Under the pieces are notes generated by a model. That model saw nothing but the letters and a program-made list of their open reading frames with translations, had not been told where the DNA came from and did no database searches. 12,851 nucleotides of DNA. It comes from Nitrososphaerales archaeon. Its GTDB lineage: Archaea > Thermoproteota > Nitrososphaeria > Nitrososphaerales > Gagatemarchaeaceae. The stretch's first letter is position 1. Each line of letters opens with the position of its first letter. Below, piece by piece: positions 6,350 through 12,801 of this stretch. The DNA lies in the NCBI GenBank assembly GCA_030039515.1, contig JASHVT010000066.1, positions 1-12,851 on the forward strand. The letters run 5' to 3'. Made by a program: the position numbers and the translations under genes.

Positions 6350-7591
6350 CTAGACCTTCCAGCTCTTCGCGTACTTCCTCTGCACGCCGGTCTGCTCGCC
6401 TATGGCTATCCCCATGGACTTCAGCGCCGATCTGGCGACCTCGTCCTCCGCCTCTGACGAGACGCCGTAGACCTTCGGCTCGAGCGACTTGGCCTCTCTG
6501 CGTATCTTCACCGCGGCGAGAAACTGGTTGGCGAAGGACATCTGCATGACCTCCGGCGGGTGCCCCTCTGCCGCGACCAGGTTGGCTATCCTGCCCTTCC
6601 CGATGAGATACACCTTCTTCCCTCGTGGGAGGGCGACCTCGTCGACGTTTGGCCGAGTCTCCCTCACAGACTTGGCCCTGGAAAGGAGCGTGGCGACGTC
6701 GATTTCCACGTCGAAGTGGCCCGCGTTCGCGAGAATGGCGCCGTCGCGCATCAACTCGATGGCGTCGTAGGGTATCACGTCTTTCTGGCCCGTCGCCGTG
6801 ATGAAGAGTTCGCCGAGCGTCGCGGCCTTCTCGATACTTGTGACATCGTACCCTTCAAGGTGAGCCTCGAGCGCTCGGACCGGGTCCACCTCGACGACGG
6901 TGACTATCGCGCCCATCCCTCTGGCCCTCATCGCCACGCCCTTGCCGACCCACCCGTATCCTACCACCACGATGTGTCTCCCTGCCAGCAGGAGGGCAGT
7001 CGCCCTCATTATCCCGTCGAGCGTGCTCTGTCCCGTCCCGTAGCGGTTGTCGAACATGAACTTCGTCTTGGCGTCGTTCACCGCTATCACCGGGTAGGCG
7101 AGCAAGCCCTCGGACTCCATCGCCCTCAGCCTGACGACCCCCGTGGTGGTCTCCTCGGAGCCCCCCGCGATCCCTCTCGTCTTGTGTTCGTGGGCGGCCA
7201 CGTGGAGGTCGCCACCGTCGTCGATGAGCTGCGCCGGGCGAGTTCTGAGCACCTTGTCTATGCACGAGTTGTATTCCTTGGCGGTCTGGCCCCTCCACGC
7301 GTGGACCTCGGCCCTCTCTGCCAGGAAGGCAGCGATGTCGTCCTGCGTCGAGAGCGGGTTCGCGCCCGCGAGAGTAACCTCGGCGCCGGCCTCCAGAAGC
7401 GCGTCAACAAGCACGGAGGTCTCCTTTGTGACGTGGAGGCAGACCCCGAGCTTGACGCCTGAGAGCGCCTTCGAGCTGACATAGTCAGCGGCCAGGGTCG
7501 TCAGCGCGCCCATGTGGGCCTCCGCCCATCTGAAGCTGCGTTCCCCTTCCGCGCTCAGCTTCGGGCTCGCTATCTCGCTCAACCTGACCAA
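6350..7591 (-). CDS. ahcY: S-adenosylhomocysteine hydrolase (adenosylhomocysteinase)
   Basis: This 413-aa enzyme splits S-adenosylhomocysteine, the inhibitor left by SAM-dependent methylation, into adenosine and homocysteine using bound NAD. Visible motifs are CLHVTKETSVL (51-61), NPLSTQDD (78-85), GGSEETTTGV (143-152), and VNDAKTKFMFDN (171-182) with the substrate-site Lys177 and Asp181. The NAD-binding Rossmann loop is GYGWVGKG (211-218), and NAGHFD is at 289-294. The C-terminus ends QRKYAKSWKV, as in shorter archaeal forms without the bacterial/eukaryotic KxxxYRY tail. The start is TTG 7591; an in-frame TGA lies two codons upstream, so only a later start (TTG 7582) could compete. A TATA-like box at 7608-7615 precedes it, so it may have its own promoter although it lies 73 bp behind apt. 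Confidence 0.95.
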   Translation of the reverse strand: MVRLSEIASPKLSAEGERSFRWAEAHMGALTTLAADYVSSKALSGVKLGVCLHVTKETSVLVDALLEAGAEVTLAGANPLSTQDDIAAFLAERAEVHAWRGQTAKEYNSCIDKVLRTRPAQLIDDGGDLHVAAHEHKTRGIAGGSEETTTGVVRLRAMESEGLLAYPVIAVNDAKTKFMFDNRYGTGQSTLDGIMRATALLLAGRHIVVVGYGWVGKGVAMRARGMGAIVTVVEVDPVRALEAHLEGYDVTSIEKAATLGELFITATGQKDVIPYDAIELMRDGAILANAGHFDVEIDVATLLSRAKSVRETRPNVDEVALPRGKKVYLIGKGRIANLVAAEGHPPEVMQMSFANQFLAAVKIRREAKSLEPKVYGVSSEAEDEVARSALKSMGIAIGEQTGVQRKYAKSWKV

Positions 7592-7607
7592 CCGTCAATC
7601 AGGCGGG

Positions 7608-7615
7608 ATTTATGT
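7608..7615 (-). promoter_or_regulatory. TATA-like box of ahcY
   Basis: ACATAAAT on the minus strand lies in the 73-bp gap between apt and ahcY. Its centre is about 21 bp before TTG 7591 and about 30 bp before the in-frame TTG 7582. It could give ahcY-metG transcription independent of mtnP-apt. No Shine-Dalgarno site precedes either TTG. Confidence 0.42.
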
Positions 7616-7664
7616 TCCATCTTCATCATTGGATGGTCGACCGGGTCGAGGATGGGGAGCGGGC

Positions 7665-8198
7665 CTAGCCTTCGTACCTTGCTATCGAGTGGACGTCGTA
7701 CCCCCTCAGCTTCCTGCGTCCTCCAAGAGCACTCAGTTCAGCCACGAAGGCCAGGCCGACCACCTCTCCTCCCAGCTTTTCGACCAGACGCGCGGAGGCC
7801 CTCGCTGTCCCCCCCGTCGCCAGGAGGTCGTCAACTATCAGGACCCTGTCGCCCTTGGAGATTGCGTCACGATGCATTTCGAGGCTTTCCTTGCCATATT
7901 CGAGCTCGTAGCTCTGGGCCACCCTGGGCGCAGGGAGCTTTCCTCGTTTCCTGGCGGGCACGAAGCCTATCCCCAGCCTGTCGGCGAGCGGGGCCCCCAC
8001 TATGAAGCCTCTCGCTTCTATGCCTACGATCTTGTCCAGCTTCTTCCGCCTCCAGCGCCGCTCCAGCTCGTCCTCCACCGTCCTTGTTAGCTTGCCATCC
8101 TTCCAGAGGGTCGTCAGGTCCTTGAATCCGACACCTTTCCTTGGAAAGTCGGGCACGTTCCTGATGGCTCCTCTGACCTCGCGCTCAAGGGAAGGCAT
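7665..8198 (-). CDS. apt: Adenine phosphoribosyltransferase
   Basis: This 177-aa enzyme joins adenine and PRPP to make AMP and pyrophosphate in the cytoplasm. The PRPP-binding loop VLIVDDLLATGGTA is at 119-132. GVGFKDLTTL (22-31), IEARGF (60-65) and the flexible loop PARKRGKLPAP (81-91) are typical of bacterial-type APRT. I chose ATG 8198 because it overlaps the mtnP stop by one base (TGATG), gives the family length and begins with the expected N-terminus; the frame is open 15 codons further but that would run into mtnP. GAGG lies 11 nt upstream. The adjacent mtnP makes adenine from methylthioadenosine, so the two genes encode consecutive steps and are probably translationally coupled. Confidence 0.95.
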   Translation of the reverse strand: MPSLEREVRGAIRNVPDFPRKGVGFKDLTTLWKDGKLTRTVEDELERRWRRKKLDKIVGIEARGFIVGAPLADRLGIGFVPARKRGKLPAPRVAQSYELEYGKESLEMHRDAISKGDRVLIVDDLLATGGTARASARLVEKLGGEVVGLAFVAELSALGGRRKLRGYDVHSIARYEG

Positions 8199-9004
8199 CA
8201 GGCGCTCATCCTCGCGTGCCTCAGCGCCGAGCCGCACTCGCACGTCCTCTTTGACGGGAGGCGCTTTACCGTCTCGACTATCACCTTCCTGAGCCCCTCC
8301 ATGTTCCTGTTGAACACGCGGATTACTTCTTCATGCGAGACAGGCTTGACCCTCGGGTTCCCCGCCAGCCCTGCGTCGTAGTCGGTGACGAGAGAGACGT
8401 TCATGTAGCACATCTCGAGTTCTCTGGCCAGCACCACCTCGGGATATTGCGTCATGTTAATCACGTCCCAGCCCTGCGCGGAGAAGAACCTGCTTTCCGA
8501 CCGCGTCGAGAACCGCGGACCCTGGATCACGACGACCGTCCCGCCGTCGTGGAACCTCAGCCCCATGTCCTTCGCTGCGCCGAGCGCGGTGGACCTCATC
8601 TGCGGGCAGTAAGGCTCCGCAGTGCTGATGTGCGTCGTCTCGGGGCCGTCGTAATAGGTGTCCTTGCGGCCTGTGGTGAAGTTGACGAACTGGTCGCAGA
8701 AGACGAGGTCCCCGGGCTTGAGCTTCGGCTTCAGGCTGCCGACGGCGGTCGGCGCTATGATCCTCTTCACCCCCAAGGACTTGAAGGCGTGGATGTTCGC
8801 CCTGTATGGGACCGACTGGGGAGGGAGCTCGTGGTGGACTCCGTGCCTCGGGATGAACCCTACGGACCTCGTGCCTACCTTCGAGATCGTCACGCTGGAG
8901 CTGGTCGGCCCGTAGGGGGTGTCCACCGAGGTCTGGTTCGCGCCCTCCAGGAAGCTGTAGAAGCCTGAGCCGCCAAAGACGCCGAACTCAGCCCTTGGCT
9001 CCAT
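8198..9004 (-). CDS. mtnP: S-methyl-5'-thioadenosine phosphorylase
   Basis: This 268-aa enzyme of the PNP/MTAP class II family splits methylthioadenosine with phosphate into adenine and methylthioribose-1-phosphate. Motifs: GGSGFY (11-16) for phosphate binding, RHGVHHELPP (53-62), YRANIHAF (67-74), GSLKPKLKPGD (89-99), QGPRFSTRSES (161-171), NMTQYPEVVLARE (183-195) and TDYDAG (207-212). The tail carries a CXC motif (Cys255, Cys257), known from archaeal MTAP/PNP enzymes where such cysteines form stabilising disulfides. The specificity call rests on the family pattern and on apt being next in the operon; methylthioinosine or other purine nucleosides cannot be excluded. The ATG at 9004 is 26 bp after a TATA-like box without a Shine-Dalgarno site, so it is probably leaderless and heads the mtnP-apt unit. 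Confidence 0.93.
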   Translation of the reverse strand: MEPRAEFGVFGGSGFYSFLEGANQTSVDTPYGPTSSSVTISKVGTRSVGFIPRHGVHHELPPQSVPYRANIHAFKSLGVKRIIAPTAVGSLKPKLKPGDLVFCDQFVNFTTGRKDTYYDGPETTHISTAEPYCPQMRSTALGAAKDMGLRFHDGGTVVVIQGPRFSTRSESRFFSAQGWDVINMTQYPEVVLARELEMCYMNVSLVTDYDAGLAGNPRVKPVSHEEVIRVFNRNMEGLRKVIVETVKRLPSKRTCECGSALRHARMSA

Positions 9005-9024
9005 GGTCCGACCAGCTTGGTTTC

Positions 9025-9034
9025 CGATTTAATC
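9025..9034 (-). promoter_or_regulatory. TATA-like box of mtnP
   Basis: On the minus strand this reads GATTAAATCG, preceded by an A-rich BRE-like flank (ATCAAA). Its centre is about 26 bp before the mtnP ATG, which places the transcription start at or next to the ATG. It also argues against starting aIF2-beta at 9036, since that start would lie in the mtnP promoter. Confidence 0.55.
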
Positions 9035-9064
9035 TTTGATGTCGGGGCTCGACCTCAGAAGAGT

Positions 9065-9072
9065 TGAAATAC
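9065..9072 (+). promoter_or_regulatory. TATA-like box of the aIF2-beta gene
   Basis: TGAAATAC is centred about 25 bp before the GTG at 9093, the spacing expected for a leaderless archaeal transcript. It decides the choice of start for the following gene. Confidence 0.45.
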
Positions 9073-9092
9073 GCTGGAAACCGATTTCGAGT

Positions 9093-9509
9093 GTGACACG
9101 TTCATACGAGGAACTCCTCTCAAGGGCGAGGGCCGGGCTCGATAAAGACGCCAAGAGGTCTGGGTCCCTCCGCCTGGAGCTGCCTGTCCCGGACGTCATC
9201 TGGGTAGGCAACAAGACCATCTTCAGGAACTACGGCGAGTTTCCCAAACTCCTGAGGAGGGATCCGTCGAGGGTCCTGGTATACCTTGCCAAGGAGCTCG
9301 CCACAGCGGCGTCGCTCGTCGGCGATAGAGCGATATTCATCGGGAGGAAGGACCGCGACTCGTTCTCGCAGCTGCTCCAAAGGTACGTGAAAGACGCGGT
9401 GATCTGTCCCGTCTGCGGGAGCCCCGACACGCACCTGGACAAGGAGAAGAGGATGTGGTTCATGGTCTGCGAAGCCTGCGGAGCCAGGTCGGTCGCCAAG
9501 GTGACGTAG
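9093..9509 (+). CDS. Archaeal translation initiation factor 2, beta subunit
   Basis: aIF2-beta is part of the heterotrimer that brings initiator Met-tRNA to the small ribosomal subunit. With the GTG start the protein is 138 aa, the usual size. It has the N-terminal helix that contacts the gamma subunit (RSYEELLSRA, 3-12), the core motif GNKTIFRNYGEF (39-50), and a C-terminal zinc ribbon with CPVCGSPDT and CEACGA (Cys105, 108, 126, 129). The frame is open upstream to TTG 9036 and ATG 9039. The extra 18-19 residues do not resemble the family, would overlap the mtnP promoter, and lack the TATA spacing seen for 9093. The DUF424 gene follows one base after the stop. The gene diverges from mtnP. 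Confidence 0.94.
   Translation: MTRSYEELLSRARAGLDKDAKRSGSLRLELPVPDVIWVGNKTIFRNYGEFPKLLRRDPSRVLVYLAKELATAASLVGDRAIFIGRKDRDSFSQLLQRYVKDAVICPVCGSPDTHLDKEKRMWFMVCEACGARSVAKVT
9498..9504 (+). promoter_or_regulatory. Strong Shine-Dalgarno site before a CTG start
   Basis: AAGGTGA, a 6-7 base match to the complement of the archaeal 16S rRNA 3' end, lies inside the end of the aIF2-beta gene. It is 6 nt before CTG 9511, the only plausible start of the DUF424 gene. Confidence 0.65.
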
Positions 9510-9510
9510 C

Positions 9511-9822
9511 CTGAGCGCGGGCGGCTTCGCCGTCAGGAGGGCCGACTACAAGGGAACGGTCCTTGTCAACATATGCGACGAGGAGCTGGTCGGCAGGACG
9601 GTGAGGGAGGGTAAGCTGCAGGTCCACCTCTCTGCAGACTTTTACTCAGGCGAGGTGGTGGACAAGGGAGAGGCGCTGAGTCTGATAAGGAGATGCTCCA
9701 TAGTCAACCTGGCAGGCACGAGGTCAGTCTCTCTGGCGGTGGACAACGAGGTGGGCTCGGCGGCCGCCATCCGGGAGATCGAGGAGGTTCCTTTCTTGAT
9801 GATCTACAAGTTCTCAGGCTAG
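9511..9822 (+). CDS. DUF424 family protein, probable CTG start
   Basis: This small protein of 103 aa matches the archaeal DUF424 pattern: an N-terminal strand, then ICDEELVGRTVREG (21-34), LSADFYSGEVVD, a mid-helix, and IVNLAGTRSVSLAV. The biochemical function is unknown to my knowledge; its place right behind aIF2-beta suggests a role linked to translation. The first ATG, GTG or TTG in frame is GTG 9601, which would cut off 30 residues including the conserved CDEELVG motif. The frame is open back to a TGA at 9502-9504, and the only near-cognate start there is CTG 9511. That CTG lies one base after the aIF2-beta stop and 6 nt after AAGGTGA, so I place the start there. The TAG stop shares a palindromic CTAG with the dnaJ stop. 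Confidence 0.8.
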   Translation: MSAGGFAVRRADYKGTVLVNICDEELVGRTVREGKLQVHLSADFYSGEVVDKGEALSLIRRCSIVNLAGTRSVSLAVDNEVGSAAAIREIEEVPFLMIYKFSG

Positions 9823-10889
9823 GCGGAGCCGAACCTCTTCAGCAGCTCCTTCTGTCCGCCTGAAAGGCTCCTCGGAATCTCGACGTTCACCTTGACGTAT
9901 TCGTTGCCCTTCCCCCATCCTCCAGGCTTTGGAAGGCCCTTGCCTTTGAGGGTGAACTGGTCCCCTGGCTGAGTCCCGTGAGGCACGCTGAGCCTGACCT
10001 CCCCATAGAGCGTCGGTATCCGGAGCTCCGTCCCTAGCATCGCGTCGACGACGCCGACCTTCGCCTTGAGATAGACGTCGCTCCCCTGCCGGATGAACAG
10101 CTCGTGCGGGGCGACGTTGACCACAAGGTAGAGGTCGCCAGGAGGCGACCCGTTCGCCCCAGCGTTCCCTTCGCCTCTCAGTCGGAGCGTCTGGCCGTCC
10201 TCGATCCCCGCCGGGACCATTACCTCGATTCTCCGCTTCCTCTCGACCACTCCCCTCCCGCGACACTCCTTGCATGGGGACTCCACGACCAGGCCCCTTC
10301 CCCCGCACTTGTTGCAGGCCGTTATCCTCACCATCCTCGCGAACCCTGATGACTGGACCCTCTGCACCTGCCCTGTCCCCCCGCAGTTTTCGCACCTGAC
10401 TGGAGAGGTCCCTGGCTTCGCGCCGCTCCCTTTGCAGGTGCTGCAGACCTCGCTCCTCGGTATTTCGATCTCCTTGTTGGCGTCCTCGAGGATGTCCTCC
10501 AGCCTCACCTGGAAGTGATAGGTCAGGTCTTCCCCCCTGTTCGCGCGAACGCCTCCGCCGCCTCCGAAGAACTGCGAAAAGACGTCGTCGAACCCTCCGA
10601 ACCCCGCTCCACGGAAGAATTCTCCGAAGTCCACCCCCCTGAAGATGTCGTCCTGGCTGTATCTCTGATAGACCCCCTCGCGGCCGTACGAGTCGTACTG
10701 CGTCCTCTTCTCGTCGTCCGAGAGCACGGCGTAGGCTTCTGATATCTCCTTGAACCTGCCCTCCGCTTCGGGCGACTTGTTCCTGTCGGGATGGAACTGG
10801 AGCGCGAGCTTCCTGTACGCGTCCTTGATCTGTTCCTTCGACGAGTCCCTCGGCACGCCCAGCACCTCGTAGTAGTCTTTCGAGGCCAA
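9819..10889 (-). CDS. dnaJ: Chaperone protein DnaJ (Hsp40, class A)
   Basis: DnaJ (356 aa) binds unfolded protein and stimulates the ATPase of DnaK. The domains are complete. The J domain (3-68) has HPD at 33-35. A Gly/Phe-rich linker follows (about 85-114). The zinc-binding region has four CxxCxGxG repeats (149-156, 166-173, 192-199, 206-213), and two C-terminal substrate-binding domains follow. The start is TTG 10889, encoding MASKDYYEVL, 10 nt after the dnaK stop. GGAGG overlaps the dnaK TAG and lies 6 nt before the TTG, which supports this start and coupling. It ends convergently with the DUF424 gene in a shared CTAG. Archaeal grpE-dnaK-dnaJ sets are regarded as acquired from bacteria. 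Confidence 0.97.
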   Translation of the reverse strand: MASKDYYEVLGVPRDSSKEQIKDAYRKLALQFHPDRNKSPEAEGRFKEISEAYAVLSDDEKRTQYDSYGREGVYQRYSQDDIFRGVDFGEFFRGAGFGGFDDVFSQFFGGGGGVRANRGEDLTYHFQVRLEDILEDANKEIEIPRSEVCSTCKGSGAKPGTSPVRCENCGGTGQVQRVQSSGFARMVRITACNKCGGRGLVVESPCKECRGRGVVERKRRIEVMVPAGIEDGQTLRLRGEGNAGANGSPPGDLYLVVNVAPHELFIRQGSDVYLKAKVGVVDAMLGTELRIPTLYGEVRLSVPHGTQPGDQFTLKGKGLPKPGGWGKGNEYVKVNVEIPRSLSGGQKELLKRFGSA

Positions 10890-10895
10890 CGTGGT

Positions 10896-10900
10896 CCTCC
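10896..10900 (-). promoter_or_regulatory. Ribosome binding site of dnaJ
   Basis: GGAGG overlaps the last base of the dnaK TAG and sits 6 nt before the TTG of dnaJ. The ribosome finishing dnaK can thus reinitiate at dnaJ. Confidence 0.65.
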
Positions 10901-12801
10901 TACTTCCCTTCGTCTACGACTTTGTAGTTCGCGTCGCTGACGTTGGAACCGTCGCCTGTCCCGGGGCTGCCTCCGGGGCTGCCTCCCTGCCCTCCGGGCG
11001 GAGGGCCCCCGGCCTGCGCCTGACCCTGTCCCTGCCTGTACACTGCTTCTCCCACTTCCTGAAGCGCCTTCTTCAGCGCGTCGCTCTTCTCCCTTATCGT
11101 GGACGAGTCGGTCCCTTCGAGGGCCTTCCTCAGCTCAGCGGCGGCGCCGTCGACCTTGTCGAAGGAGGCCCTGTCCACCTTGCCCTCAAGGTCCCTCTTG
11201 GTGCGTTCGACCGTGTAGAGGATGGAGTCCGCCTCGTTCCTCAGTTCCGCCTGCTCTCTCTTCTTCTTGTCCTGCTCCGAATAGGTCTCGGCCTCCTTGA
11301 TCAGCCTCTCCTTTTCGTCCTTCGAGAGCTTCGTGGAAGCCGAGATCGTGATCTTGTTCTCCTTCCCCGTCCCTATGTCCTTCGCCCCGACGGTGAGGAT
11401 CCCGTTCGCGTCGATGTCGAACGTCACCTCGATCTGAGGGACGCCCCTGGGCGACGGAGGGATCCCTGACAGGTTGAACATGCCGAGGGACACGTTGTCG
11501 CCAGCCATCGACCTCTCCCCCTGGACCACGTGGATCGTGACGGCCGTCTGGAAGTCCGCGGCCGTGGTGAACGACTTGCTCCTCTTTGTGGGAACGGTCG
11601 CGTTCTTCTCTATGAGGTGCTCGGTGATCCCGCCGAGCGTCTCCACGCCCAGAGAAAGAGGGGTGACGTCTAGGAGAAGTATGTCCTTGATCTCGCCTGC
11701 GAGAACCGCTCCCTGGATGGCCGCGCCGATTGCCACCGCCTCCATGGGGTCGACGCCTCTCTCCGCGGGCTTCCCCACGGTGTCTTCGACGAACTTCCTG
11801 ATCAGAGGCATCCTTGTCATCCCTCCTATCAGGATCACCTTGTCGATCTGAGAGGGGGCTAGCTTCGCGTCGCTGATGACCTTCCTGATGGTCTGCTCGG
11901 TCTTGGACACGATCGGCCTCGCCACCTCTTCAAGCTTGGTCCTGGTGAGCGTGTAGTGGAGGTTCTTCGGCCCCGAGGCGTCGCTCGCTACGAATGGGAG
12001 GTCTATGTCGGTCGAAGTGAGGTTCGATAGCTGTATCTTCGCCTGCTCTGCGGCTTCCTTCAGCCTGGCCATGGCCGTCCCGTCCTGAGACAGGTCGAGG
12101 CCGGTCTTCGACCGGAAGTCTTGGAGAAGGACCTGGATGATGGCCTTGTCTATGTCCGTCCCGCCTGTCTGCGTGTCTCCGGACGTGGCCAGTACCTGGA
12201 ACACGCCCTGCCCGAACTCCATGATCGTGGCGTCATGCGTCCCGCCTCCGAAGCTGAAGACGAGGATCTTCATCTCCTTGTCCGACTTGTCGAGGCCGTA
12301 CGCCAGCGAGGCCGCCGTCGGCTCGTTGATTATCCTGACGACCTCGAGTCCGGCGATCTCCCCGGCGTCCTTCGTAGCCTGGCGCTGGTTGTCGTTGAAG
12401 TGCGCCGGCACCGTGATGACCGCCTTCTTGACAGGATAGCCCAGGAAGACCTCAGCGTCGTGCTTTATCTTCTGGAGGATGAACGAGCTGACCTGCTCGG
12501 GCGTGTACTCCTTCCCAAGGAGCACGGCCTTGCCTTCGGTCCCCATCTTCCTCTTGACCTCGAAGACGGTTCCATCAGGGTTGGTGACCCACTGCCTCCT
12601 CGCGGGTTCGCCCACGAGGAGCTGGCCGTCGCTCGTGAACGCCACGACCGAGGGGAACATCTTCCCCGCCACGGTCTGGCCCTCCGCGCTCGGGATGACC
12701 ACCGGGCGTCCGGCCTCCATGACCGCGGCCGCCGAGTTGGTGGTGCCGAGGTCTATCCCGATGATCTTCTCCCTCGCCGAGGTTTTGGCGCTCGAGCTCA
12801 T
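10900..12801 (-). CDS. dnaK: Chaperone protein DnaK (Hsp70) with altered phosphate-2 loop
   Basis: DnaK (633 aa) is the ATP-driven Hsp70 that works with DnaJ and GrpE in protein folding. Phosphate-1 is IDLGTTNS (16-23). Lys83 and Glu160 (NEPTAA) match the catalytic residues Lys70 and Glu171 of E. coli DnaK. The adenosine motif is LIGGMTRMP (324-332). The linker DILLLDVTPLSLG (373-385) is DnaK-type, followed by the substrate-binding beta domain and the helical lid (about 490-590). A Gly/Pro-rich tail ends in YKVVDEGK. Phosphate-2 is FSFGGGTHD (182-190) instead of the usual YDLGGGTFD: Ser183 replaces the Mg-coordinating Asp (Asp194 in E. coli) and His189 replaces Phe. The ATG overlaps the grpE stop as ATGA, with GGAGG 10 nt upstream (12812-12816). 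Confidence 0.97.
   Translation of the reverse strand: MSSSAKTSAREKIIGIDLGTTNSAAAVMEAGRPVVIPSAEGQTVAGKMFPSVVAFTSDGQLLVGEPARRQWVTNPDGTVFEVKRKMGTEGKAVLLGKEYTPEQVSSFILQKIKHDAEVFLGYPVKKAVITVPAHFNDNQRQATKDAGEIAGLEVVRIINEPTAASLAYGLDKSDKEMKILVFSFGGGTHDATIMEFGQGVFQVLATSGDTQTGGTDIDKAIIQVLLQDFRSKTGLDLSQDGTAMARLKEAAEQAKIQLSNLTSTDIDLPFVASDASGPKNLHYTLTRTKLEEVARPIVSKTEQTIRKVISDAKLAPSQIDKVILIGGMTRMPLIRKFVEDTVGKPAERGVDPMEAVAIGAAIQGAVLAGEIKDILLLDVTPLSLGVETLGGITEHLIEKNATVPTKRSKSFTTAADFQTAVTIHVVQGERSMAGDNVSLGMFNLSGIPPSPRGVPQIEVTFDIDANGILTVGAKDIGTGKENKITISASTKLSKDEKERLIKEAETYSEQDKKKREQAELRNEADSILYTVERTKRDLEGKVDRASFDKVDGAAAELRKALEGTDSSTIREKSDALKKALQEVGEAVYRQGQGQAQAGGPPPGGQGGSPGGSPGTGDGSNVSDANYKVVDEGK

Noticed and set aside
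6560..7462. 300-codon plus-strand frame opposite ahcY, and a 205-codon one (5729-6346) opposite metG
   Set aside because: Both are antisense to well-conserved enzymes, have no family resemblance or start signals, and show the composition of shadow frames.
8199..8243. Upstream start of apt, 15 codons earlier
   Set aside because: It would overlap mtnP, and the extra residues are not APRT-like; ATG 8198 gives a TGATG junction and the normal length.
8198..9004. mtnP as a methylthioinosine or general purine nucleoside phosphorylase
   Set aside because: The family pattern and the coupled apt gene favour adenine release from MTA, though specificity is not proven by sequence.
9036..9092. Upstream TTG/ATG start for aIF2-beta
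   Set aside because: The added residues do not resemble the family, overlap the mtnP promoter, and the TATA spacing supports GTG 9093.
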